Of a stretch of 8,341 nt of DNA, positions 1-5,825 are shown piece after piece. The stretch is from positions 1 through 8,341 of the forward strand of contig JBEAQJ010000131.1 in NCBI GenBank assembly GCA_041163945.1, read 5' to 3'. Both the position numbers and the translations under genes were made by a program. The notes below the pieces were generated by a model that made no database searches, had not been told where the DNA came from, and saw only the letters and a program-made list of their open reading frames with translations. This stretch comes from Roseicyclus sp041163945. Lineage in GTDB: Bacteria; Pseudomonadota; Alphaproteobacteria; Rhodobacterales; Rhodobacteraceae. The stretch's first letter is position 1, and each line of letters begins with the position of its first letter.

Positions 1-659
1 CGCGCGGCGACAACGCTGGTGGCCAGTTCCGGCAAGGATGTGCCCACGGCCACGACCGTCAGGCCGATCACGGTTTCGCTGACGCCGAAGGCGCGCGCCA
101 GCCCTGTCGCACCTTCGACCAGGAGCCAGGCCCCACCCACCAGCACGGCAAGCCCCACCACCAGATAGAGACCGATCCATCCCGGTCCCATTTCAGGGAT
201 ATCGGGCACCGGCTCCATCTCGGTGTCACGCTTGAGCGCGCGCCACAAAAACACGGCCAACGCCCCCAACAAGATCAGCCCCTCGATCCGGCCAATGCTC
301 GATCCGACCAAGATCACCCCGATCCCAAGCACCGTCGCGACGATCAGCCAGACGCGATCCTCGGTTTCGGCCGTATCGGTGGGGATGGCCGCGATGACCG
401 CCGCCACGCCAAGGATCAGCAAGATATTGGCGATGTTCGATCCCAGAACATTGCCGATCGCAATGCCGGGCGCACCGGCCAAGGCCGCCGAAATCGAGGT
501 CAGCATCTCGGGCATCGAGGTGCCGAAACCCAGCACCACCGCGCCGACCACGGCCATCGGCAGGCGCATGCGCGTGGCAAAGGCCACGGCACCGCGCACC
601 AACCCTTCGCCGCCCGCCAGCAACATTGCCAAGCCGGCCACCATCATCACGGCATTCAT
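1..659 (-). CDS. Cation/Ca2+ exchanger (CaCA family), C-terminal part beyond the window
   Basis: Inner-membrane antiporter of the sodium/calcium exchanger superfamily (YrbG/CaxA-like), expected to export Ca2+ in exchange for Na+ or H+. The frame is open from an ATG at 659 to the left edge, giving 219 residues. The first alpha repeat is clear: GFGTSMPEMLTS at residues 44-55, with the acidic residue E51 at the ion-binding position, followed by a GNVLGSNIANILLILG segment near residues 68-84. A polar, probably cytoplasmic loop follows at about residues 140-160. The second alpha repeat begins at the edge with AVGTSLPELATS, so roughly the last third of a typical 310-320 residue protein is missing. 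The rest is strongly hydrophobic with several membrane segments. The start is supported by AAGGGGA at 670-676, ten bases upstream. An upstream in-frame GTG is less likely. It lies 119 bp after nusB on the same strand and may be co-transcribed with it. The family assignment is firm; ion specificity is not visible. Confidence 0.9.
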   Translation of the reverse strand, partial: MNAVMMVAGLAMLLAGGEGLVRGAVAFATRMRLPMAVVGAVVLGFGTSMPEMLTSISAALAGAPGIAIGNVLGSNIANILLILGVAAVIAAIPTDTAETEDRVWLIVATVLGIGVILVGSSIGRIEGLILLGALAVFLWRALKRDTEMEPVPDIPEMGPGWIGLYLVVGLAVLVGGAWLLVEGATGLARAFGVSETVIGLTVVAVGTSLPELATSVVAA

Positions 660-778
660 TCGGTCACCGTCCCCTTGCCCTTGCCTTTGCACGGCCGCTG
701 CAACGGCCTGTCTTGTTGTTCAGATGGGATGCCCCGACCCGGCGAGCAAGGCCCCTGTGTCGCGCTCTACAGCGTCCA

Positions 779-1279
779 TCAAAACGCATCAGGCCGGGCT
801 TCGCGCGCCATGTGATCGAGCACGGCGTTGACAAAACGCGGCTCCTTGCCCTCGGGGAAAAAGGCGTGCGCGACATCGACATATTCGCTGATGACGACCT
901 TGGGGGGTGCGGCCCCTTCGATCAATTCGGCCCCCGCGGCCCGAAACAAGGCCCGTATCGTCGGATCAATGCGCGCGATCGGCCATTTCGCAACCAGGGC
1001 ACGATCGGTCATCTGGTCGATGCGGGCCTGGAAATTGACCGCATCCTCCAGCGTCTTGGCGAAAAGATCGGGATCGCCTTCGGCCATTTCATCGCCATCA
1101 TAGACGGCCCCGAACCGATGGGTTTCGAATTCGCGCCGAACCGCCTGCACCATCTGACCCGAGGCTTCCATCTGGAACAAGGCCTGTACCGCGTATAGCC
1201 GCGCGGCCGAGCGCATCTGGCGGCGCGCCTCGCGGCTCAGGCCCTTGGGGGGCGTGGCGGGGGCCTCGTCTTGGGTCAT
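779..1279 (-). CDS. nusB: Transcription antitermination factor NusB
   Basis: NusB binds the boxA RNA element together with ribosomal protein S10 (NusE) and keeps RNA polymerase processive through rRNA operons. The protein has 166 residues, within the family's usual range, and is all-helical. The N-terminal helix MRSAARLYAVQALFQME (residues 22-38) and the C-terminal block with PPKVVISEYVDVAHAFF followed by GKEPRFVNAVLD are the two family signatures. The DPTIRALFRAAGAELI helix sits between them. The first 20 residues are a proline/basic extension outside the core fold. The ATG overlaps the ribH stop by four bases (ATGA at 1276-1279), so translation is probably coupled to ribH. Linkage of nusB to lumazine synthase is widespread in bacteria, which supports both calls. 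Confidence 0.96.
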   Translation of the reverse strand: MTQDEAPATPPKGLSREARRQMRSAARLYAVQALFQMEASGQMVQAVRREFETHRFGAVYDGDEMAEGDPDLFAKTLEDAVNFQARIDQMTDRALVAKWPIARIDPTIRALFRAAGAELIEGAAPPKVVISEYVDVAHAFFPEGKEPRFVNAVLDHMAREARPDAF

Positions 1280-1800
1280 GATGCGGGGGTGCTTTCGGAT
1301 CGGGGCTGGAAACCGACGCCGCCTTTAGGCTTGGACAGGCGCCGCGTCAACGCGATCAGGTGCAGGGCGGCGGCGGCGGCACCGCCGGCGGTGTTCAACC
1401 GGGCCGCATCGGCGCGTTCTTCGGCCTGTTGGCGGTTTTCGACGGTGATGATCCCGTTGCCGATGCAAACGCCCTGCAACCCAAGCAGGGTCAATGCGCG
1501 GCTGCTTTCGTTGACGACCACATCGTAATGGCTGGTGGCCCCCCGGATCACGCAGCCCAGCGCGACGAACCCATCGAATTCCCCAAGGCGGTGGGCAATG
1601 CCAATGGCGGTCGGGATCTCAAGCGATCCGGGCACTTCGATCACCTGATGGCTGGCACCCGCCTGATCCAGAACCGCGGTCGCGGCCGCAATCTGGGCTT
1701 TGGCGATGGCGGTGTAATAGGGCGCGATCACGATGGCGATCTTGACCGGCTTGTCGAACGGCGGCAGCCCCATGTCATTGTCGGAATGTCCAGCCATCAT
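1276..1800 (-). CDS. ribH: 6,7-dimethyl-8-ribityllumazine synthase
   Basis: Condenses 5-amino-6-ribitylamino-uracil with 3,4-dihydroxy-2-butanone 4-phosphate to make the lumazine that RibE converts to riboflavin. The protein has 174 residues. Family landmarks are the substrate-binding segment IAPYYTAIAKAQ (25-36), VPGSLEIP (56-63), and the GCVIRGATSHYDVV block (82-95), which holds the catalytic-region histidine H91. IGNGIITVEN (113-122) follows, with R129 in the helix after it. Two positions differ from the textbook motif: V120 replaces the usual second Thr of LTT, and the usual NKG after the R129 helix reads N136-T137-A138-G139. There is a tail of about 20 residues after the core. The start ATG at 1800 shares ATGA with the stop of the upstream DHBP synthase gene; a second ATG follows directly. 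Its 3' end overlaps nusB in the same way. Confidence 0.95.
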   Translation of the reverse strand: MMAGHSDNDMGLPPFDKPVKIAIVIAPYYTAIAKAQIAAATAVLDQAGASHQVIEVPGSLEIPTAIGIAHRLGEFDGFVALGCVIRGATSHYDVVVNESSRALTLLGLQGVCIGNGIITVENRQQAEERADAARLNTAGGAAAAALHLIALTRRLSKPKGGVGFQPRSESTPAS

Positions 1801-2924
1801 CCAAGCTCCGATATCTTGCGCGTGCCCACGATGGACAGGCCATAGGCTTCCAGCCCAACCACCTTGGGCTTGGGCGAATTGCTGAGCAAGATCATGTCGC
1901 TGATCCCGAGCGATGACAGGATCTGCGCCCCCAGCCCATATTGGCGCAGCGTCTGGGGGCTGACCTCATCCTCGACCACCAGCTTCATGGTCAGATCACG
2001 CAGCAACACCAGCACGCCGCGCCCCTCGGCTGCGATCAGGCGCATGGCATCACCGAATTCCCCCGCCCGCCCCTTTGGGCCCACGCCCACCACATCCAAC
2101 AGCGGATCCATCGCATGCATCCGCACCAGAACCGGCGCCGGCCCGCCGATGTCACCCTTGATCAGCACGATATGTTCGGCGCCTTGGGTTTCGTCGGTGT
2201 AGATCCGCATGCTCCAGGCGCCGCCGAATTCGCTGGTGATCGTCTGTTCCACACGCAGCTTGACCAGATTGTCATGCCGGCGCCGATACGAAATCAGGTC
2301 GCTGATGGTCCCGATCTTGAGGTTGTGGCGCTGCGCAAAGGCGACCAGATCGGGCAGCCGCGCCATGGTGCCGTCTTCGTTCATGATCTCGCAGATCACG
2401 CCCGACGGGTTCAACCCCGCAAGGCGGCTGATGTCGACCGCCGCCTCGGTATGGCCCGCGCGCACCAGCACACCACCATCGCGCGCGCGCAGCGGAAACA
2501 CATGGCCGGGCGTGGCGATGTCGGCCGCGCCCCGGCTGGCGTCGATCGCCACCTGCACGGTGCGCGCGCGGTCGGCCGCCGAAATGCCCGTCGTCACGCC
2601 TTCGCGCGCTTCGATCGACAGGGTAAAGGCTGTCTCGTGGCGGGACGAATTGTTGGTCGACATCAAGGGCAGACCCAGCTGATCGATCCGCGCCGATGTC
2701 ATCGACAGGCAGATCAGCCCGCGCCCATGGGTGGCCATGAAATTGATCGCATCGGGGGTGGCCCATTGCGCGGGGATCACCAGATCGCCCTCGTTCTCGC
2801 GGTCTTCGTGATCGACCAGGATGAACATGTGGCCGTTGCGGGCTTCCTCGATGATTTCCTCGATCGGCGAAATGGCCTCTGCCCAATCCCGCTCGACCGG
2901 CCCCGGCTGTTCGAAACTGTTCAT
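1797..2924 (-). CDS. ribB: 3,4-dihydroxy-2-butanone-4-phosphate synthase fused to a degenerate GTP cyclohydrolase II domain (RibBA/RibBX-like)
   Basis: The N-terminal half converts ribulose 5-phosphate to DHBP plus formate, supplying the four-carbon unit used by RibH. Its motifs are complete: the acidic metal loop DHEDRENEGDL (38-48), RGLICL (68-73), RHETAFT (95-101), GVTTGISAADRA (109-120), PGHVFPLRAR (139-148), and RAGHTEAA (155-162). The C-terminal half (from about 220) aligns with GTP cyclohydrolase II by VRMHAMDPLLDVVG (267-280), YGLGAQIL and GLEAYGLSIVGTRKI. The three zinc cysteines of a real GCH II (the C..CDC pattern after the DVFGSL-like stretch) are absent: the region reads DVVGVGPKGRAG, and this half has no cysteine at all. 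I therefore call it RibB-active only. The start is set at 2924 because GAGAGG at 2934-2939 is nine bases from it but directly abuts the alternative ATG at 2933. The stop overlaps the ribH start (ATGA). Confidence 0.93.
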   Translation of the reverse strand: MNSFEQPGPVERDWAEAISPIEEIIEEARNGHMFILVDHEDRENEGDLVIPAQWATPDAINFMATHGRGLICLSMTSARIDQLGLPLMSTNNSSRHETAFTLSIEAREGVTTGISAADRARTVQVAIDASRGAADIATPGHVFPLRARDGGVLVRAGHTEAAVDISRLAGLNPSGVICEIMNEDGTMARLPDLVAFAQRHNLKIGTISDLISYRRRHDNLVKLRVEQTITSEFGGAWSMRIYTDETQGAEHIVLIKGDIGGPAPVLVRMHAMDPLLDVVGVGPKGRAGEFGDAMRLIAAEGRGVLVLLRDLTMKLVVEDEVSPQTLRQYGLGAQILSSLGISDMILLSNSPKPKVVGLEAYGLSIVGTRKISELG

Positions 2925-2933
2925 CCTGCCCAT

Positions 2934-2939
2934 CCTCTC
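2934..2939 (-). promoter_or_regulatory. Ribosome binding site that decides the ribB start
   Basis: GAGAGG lies nine bases upstream of the ATG at 2924. It leaves no spacer before the in-frame ATG at 2933, which would add three residues. The spacing favours the downstream ATG. Confidence 0.5.
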
Positions 2940-2972
2940 GCGCCTGCCTTGGGCGCCAGATAGACCATCCGC

Positions 2973-2991
2973 CCGGCCATGACTAGGCCGG
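2973..2991 (-). other. Perfect 6-bp hairpin between the unknown gene and ribB
   Basis: CCGGCC (2973-2978) and GGCCGG (2986-2991) are exact inverted copies around a seven-base loop. It lies just after the stop codon (2994-2996) of the upstream unknown gene and about 50 bases before the ribB start. No T-run follows on the minus strand, so it is not a standard intrinsic terminator. It could stabilise or process the message, or be a chance product of GC-rich DNA. Confidence 0.3.
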
Positions 2992-2993
2992 CC

Positions 2994-3590
2994 CTATGCC
3001 GCGGGCCCTGCGGCAAAGATCACCGCGCGATCGATCACACCGGCCAACCCGGCCGCCGCCGACCAGCCCCGTTCGATCTCGGTGGCGGCCACAAGCACGA
3101 CACCATCGCGCGGCAGCTGATGCTGGGCCAGAAGCGTGCGCAGCCCATCGCGGGTTTCACGCCAGCTGGCGGTGAAACCGGGCGCGCGCGTGACCGCTTC
3201 GAACAGATCGGGATGGGCCGCGGTCACGGCGGCGGGATCGGCCGGGGCATAGATCGCGGCCAAGCGCGCGGCCTGTCCTTCGACGGCGCGCAAGCGCTCC
3301 GCCACCGCAGGGGTCACGCTACCTTGGCCCGGCCGCAGCCCCAAGGCATTGCCGGAAAACAGAAATGCCACGATGTCATGGCCCGATGTTGCCCGGATCG
3401 TGGCGTAGGTTTGATAGGGTAGCCCCAACCGCTTGGCGCGCGCCACGCGCAGACGCACCACCTCGAGCGGCAGGCTGGGCAACAGCGCGCGCCGCGCCTT
3501 GGTCCAGGCCAGCTTGCGAAAGCCGAAACCGGCCTCCATCGTCGGGCCGCCGTTGTGGCCGATCCCGTGGGGCGCTCTGTCCTCGGTCAT
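2994..3590 (-). CDS. Unrecognised 198-residue protein in the riboflavin cluster
   Basis: I do not recognise a named family. The protein starts with a short disordered-looking stretch carrying GIGHNGGP (residues 9-16), a tag I recall at the N-termini of various alphaproteobacterial proteins. A basic, helical segment follows (about 25-58, rich in Arg/Lys), then GLPYQTYATIRATSGHDIVAFLFSG (56-80). This runs from helical to hydrophobic and could be a small helix-turn-helix-like or nucleotide-handling fold. The C-terminal half is Ala-rich and ends in a hydrophobic DGVVLVAATEIERGW region. There is no signal peptide, clear membrane helix or cysteine. AGGGG at 3598-3602, seven bases before the ATG, supports the start. 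Codon use matches the neighbours, and placement between ribE and ribB on the same strand argues for a real gene. The function is unknown; a rib-linked regulatory role is only a guess from position. Confidence 0.82.
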   Translation of the reverse strand: MTEDRAPHGIGHNGGPTMEAGFGFRKLAWTKARRALLPSLPLEVVRLRVARAKRLGLPYQTYATIRATSGHDIVAFLFSGNALGLRPGQGSVTPAVAERLRAVEGQAARLAAIYAPADPAAVTAAHPDLFEAVTRAPGFTASWRETRDGLRTLLAQHQLPRDGVVLVAATEIERGWSAAAGLAGVIDRAVIFAAGPAA

Positions 3591-3616
3591 GACAAGACCC
3601 CTGCCCTCTTTGCTTC

Positions 3617-3637
3617 AAAAATACTCCCGCCGGAGGC
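3617..3637 (-). terminator. Terminator-like hairpin plus T-run downstream of ribE
   Basis: On the minus strand CTCC (3635-3632), loop GGCG and GGAG (3627-3624) form a short GC-rich stem. TA and then five T's (3621-3617) follow. It lies about 50 bases after the ribE stop and 27 bases before the start of the next gene. The same sequence type is, as I recall, very frequent in Rhodobacterales intergenic DNA. The stem is only 4 bp, so termination may be partial, separating ribE from the ribB-ribH-nusB message or lowering read-through. Confidence 0.5.
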
Positions 3638-3687
3638 ACCCGCAGCCGCAAGCCGCGCCGCGCAGGCGCAGATGACCCGCCGCCCCC

Positions 3688-4275
3688 TCAACGCCATTCC
3701 TGCAACCGCGCCACGTAGCGCGCCAGCATGTCGATCTCCAGGTTGATGCGGTCGCCAACGGCCGTTGTGCCCCAATTGGTCACCGCCTTGGTGTGAGGGA
3801 TCAGGTTCACCCCGAACACGGCGCCATCGACCTCGTTCACCGTCAGGGAGGTGCCGTTCAGTGCGACAGACCCCTTGGGCGCGATGAACCGCGCCAAGGC
3901 TTCGGGCACCTGAAACTGCATGCGTGTCGATGCGCCTTCGTCGTGCAGCCCGACCACGATGGCCACGCCATCGACATGGCCCGACACGATATGACCGCCC
4001 AGCTCATCGCCCAGCCGCAGCGCACGCTCAAGGTTCAACCGCCGCCCCGGCGCCCAATCGCCCAGCGCCGTCTTGGACACCGTTTCGGCCGAAGCATCGA
4101 CCTCGAACCAGTCGGGTCCGAGCGCGGTCACCGTCAAGCAGACCCCGTCACAGGCAATCGACGCACCGATGTCGATGCGCGCCGTGTCATAACCGGTGCC
4201 GATCCGTACCTTCAGATCGCCTGCCGGCGTCAGTTGGCGCACCTCGCCCTGATCGGTCACGATGCCGGTGAACAT
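3688..4275 (-). CDS. ribE: Riboflavin synthase, alpha chain
   Basis: Catalyses the dismutation of two 6,7-dimethyl-8-ribityllumazine molecules into riboflavin and 5-amino-6-ribitylamino-uracil, the last step of the pathway (the gene is called ribC in some species). The 195-residue protein begins with the family's MFTGIV. It shows two tandem lumazine-binding barrels, each with its own signature: CDGVCLTVT (42-50) in the first and LNGTSLTVNEV (139-149) in the second. GGHIVSGHVDG (93-103) spans the junction, and VNLIPHT (156-162) lies near the end. The length is slightly short of the usual 200-215 but nothing in the core is missing. A longer reading from an ATG at 4314 is possible but would put 13 residues before MFTGIV. 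That motif is normally the N-terminus, and GAAGGGGG-type purines precede the ATG at 4275. It is the first gene of the rib cluster here and is transcribed divergently from kpsS. Confidence 0.95.
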   Translation of the reverse strand: MFTGIVTDQGEVRQLTPAGDLKVRIGTGYDTARIDIGASIACDGVCLTVTALGPDWFEVDASAETVSKTALGDWAPGRRLNLERALRLGDELGGHIVSGHVDGVAIVVGLHDEGASTRMQFQVPEALARFIAPKGSVALNGTSLTVNEVDGAVFGVNLIPHTKAVTNWGTTAVGDRINLEIDMLARYVARLQEWR

Positions 4276-4319
4276 GGCCTTGCCCCCTTCGACTGTGTGG
4301 CGTCCAGAAACCACGCATG

Positions 4320-4371
4320 CCCTTGCGCTTCAAGGGGGCCCGGCATCGCCCCCTCGCCACGCCCAAGGGGC
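4320..4371 (-). promoter_or_regulatory. Alternative GC-rich stems in the ribE leader
   Basis: Four blocks can pair in competing ways. CCCTTG (4320-4325) pairs with CAAGGG (4331-4336) around a 5-base loop. AGGGGGC (4333-4339) pairs with GCCCCCT (4348-4354) around 8 bases. GCCCC (4348-4352) pairs with GGGGC (4367-4371) around 14 bases. Neighbouring pairings share bases and exclude one another, as in an attenuator. No T-run follows the last stem, and the ribE ATG lies 45 bases beyond it. The FMN riboswitch consensus is not present. A regulatory role is inference; chance pairing in GC-rich DNA is possible. Confidence 0.3.
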
Positions 4372-4404
4372 GGCCACGCACGATCGGGGCTCAACTCATG
4401 ATCT

Positions 4405-4416
4405 AAATTGCAATTT
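4405..4416. promoter_or_regulatory. Perfect 12-bp palindrome AAATTGCAATTT, candidate operator
   Basis: The two halves are exact inverted repeats. The element lies in a locally AT-rich patch of an otherwise GC-rich region, 29 bp before the kpsS start and about 130 bp upstream of ribE. It contains TTGCAA, which could serve as a loose -35 element for kpsS, but no good -10 sits 16-18 bp downstream (the best placed is TAGGTC). The position suits an operator or promoter of the capsule genes; the binding protein is unknown. Confidence 0.4.
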
Positions 4417-4444
4417 CACACTTTCGATTGTAGGTCGTCAGATC

Positions 4445-5734
4445 ATGCGCCCCGACCACAGCCATCGCCGTTTCTTGTTCCTGCAAGGGCCCCATGGCCC
4501 TTTCTTTTCCCAGCTGGGTCGCGCGCTGCGCACCACGGGGGCACAGGTGTGGCGGGTGGGGTTCAATCGCGGTGACGAAATTTTTTGGCCCGATCGCGCA
4601 TCCTACATCGGCTTTCGGGACCCGCACGACCAATGGGCCGACCGGGTTGCGGCGATGATCGACGCCAAAGGCATCAGCGATCTGGTTTTGTATGGCGACA
4701 CGCGCCCCATTCACGCCGCGGCCATGGTTGCCGCGCGGGCGCGCGCGCTCACCATCCATGTCTTCGAAGAGGGCTACCTGCGCCCCTATTGGGTCAGCTA
4801 TGAACGTGGCGGGGCCAACGGGAATTCGCCGATCATGGAATTCAGCGTGGCGGACATGCGCGCCGCCCTGGCCGGGCTCGACCTCGATCTGCCGGATGCG
4901 CCCGGCCGCTGGGGGGCGATGCGCCAACATGTGTTTTACGGCGCGCTCTATCACGCGATGGTCTTTCTGGGACGGCACGGCTACCGGCATTTCCGCCCCC
5001 ACCGAAGCCTGAGCGTGCCACAGGAATTTCGTCTGTATCTCAAGCGGCTGGGTTTGATGCCGCTGCATTGGTTCGACCGCGCACAAGCCACGCGGCGGGT
5101 GCTGACCGGGGGCTTTGCCTATCATCTGGCCTTGCTGCAACTGGAACACGACGCCAGCTTTCGCGACCATGGGCCTTTTGCCACCATGGCCGATTTCGTG
5201 CGCGCGGTCATCGAAGGCTTTGCCACCGGCGCACCGGCGCACCACCACCTGGTGTTCAAGGCCCACCCGCTGGAAGACGGGCGCACCCCATTGCGCCGCG
5301 ACATTCGCCAGATCGCATGTGATCACGGGGTGGGCAACCGGGTGCATTTCGTGCGCGGCGGCAAGCTTGCACCCCTGATGAACGATGCGCGGTCGGCGGT
5401 GACGGTCAATTCCACCGCCGCCCAGCAGGCGCTTTGGCGGGGCCTGCCGCTCAAGGCATTCGGGCGGGCGGTCTATGGCAAACCGGAATTCGTGTCCGAT
5501 CAGACGATGGCAGCCTTTTTCGCCGCTCCGATGCGTCCCGACAGCCGCGCCTATCGGGATTATCGGCATTTTCTGCTGGAGACCTCGCAGGTCACCGGCA
5601 GCTTTTATTCGGCGAACGGGCGCCGCCAGCTGCTGCGACAGGTTGTCGACATGATGCTGGCGCCCGACGATCCCTATCAGGCGCTGCGCGCGGGCCGACC
5701 GGCCCCAAGGCAACACCTGGCGCTGGTTCGCTAA
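4445..5734 (+). CDS. kpsS: Capsule beta-Kdo transferase, KpsS-like
   Basis: KpsS adds the first beta-Kdo residue to a phosphatidylglycerol-type acceptor, starting the poly-Kdo linker that anchors ABC-transporter-dependent capsules. It acts at the cytoplasmic face of the inner membrane. The protein has 429 residues, close to the family's 390-430. Family landmarks are LQGPHGPFFSQLGRALR (13-29) with VGFNRGDEIFW (38-48), GDTRPIH (84-90), VFEEGYLRPYWVSYERGG (106-123) with NGNS (125-128), KAHPLEDG (272-279), and VNSTAAQQALWRGLPLKAFG (about 321-340). There is no signal peptide. The open frame continues upstream to 4262, but the ATG at 4445 places the family's conserved FLFLQGP at the usual distance from the N-terminus. 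Ribosome binding there is weak (AGG about 11 bases upstream). It is the first gene of the plus-strand capsule group and is divergent from ribE. Confidence 0.9.
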   Translation: MRPDHSHRRFLFLQGPHGPFFSQLGRALRTTGAQVWRVGFNRGDEIFWPDRASYIGFRDPHDQWADRVAAMIDAKGISDLVLYGDTRPIHAAAMVAARARALTIHVFEEGYLRPYWVSYERGGANGNSPIMEFSVADMRAALAGLDLDLPDAPGRWGAMRQHVFYGALYHAMVFLGRHGYRHFRPHRSLSVPQEFRLYLKRLGLMPLHWFDRAQATRRVLTGGFAYHLALLQLEHDASFRDHGPFATMADFVRAVIEGFATGAPAHHHLVFKAHPLEDGRTPLRRDIRQIACDHGVGNRVHFVRGGKLAPLMNDARSAVTVNSTAAQQALWRGLPLKAFGRAVYGKPEFVSDQTMAAFFAAPMRPDSRAYRDYRHFLLETSQVTGSFYSANGRRQLLRQVVDMMLAPDDPYQALRAGRPAPRQHLALVR

Positions 5735-5812
5735 ACGAAGACTGGAAAGACGCGCGCGAAATCGTTACGCTGGTGGAAAAAAGATACCCGAGGCACGACA
5801 ACTGCAGGCAAC

Positions 5813-5818
5813 AAGGAG
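5813..5818 (+). promoter_or_regulatory. Strong ribosome binding site supporting a GTG start
   Basis: AAGGAG lies seven bases before the GTG at 5826. In-frame ATG codons at 5835 and 5847 would be 16 and 28 bases away, so the GTG is the best start for the export lipoprotein. Confidence 0.7.
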
Positions 5819-5825
5819 CCACCCG

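Noticed and set aside
693..721. Hairpin GGCCG-CTGCAA-CGGCC followed by T-rich sequence on the plus strand
   Set aside because: No plus-strand gene ends here. On the minus strand, where the genes lie, no T-run follows the stem. Not supported as a terminator.
223..831. 202-codon plus-strand open frame over the exchanger gene
   Set aside because: The minus strand holds unmistakable exchanger alpha repeats; the plus product is Pro/Ala/Thr-rich with no domain.
1941..2963. 340-codon plus-strand open frame antisense to the ribBA-type gene
   Set aside because: The opposite strand encodes a clear DHBP synthase. The plus-strand product is a His/Arg/Gln-rich shadow.
4276..4444. Possible FMN riboswitch upstream of ribE
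   Set aside because: I looked for the conserved purine-rich core and paired arms on the minus strand and did not find them.
4262..4444. N-terminal extension of kpsS to an upstream ATG at 4262
   Set aside because: It would overlap the ribE start. The extra residues have no family resemblance, and the KpsS signature begins just after the ATG at 4445.
4403..5716. 437-codon open frame antisense to kpsS
   Set aside because: It mirrors almost the whole of kpsS, has no recognisable family motif and has shadow-like composition.
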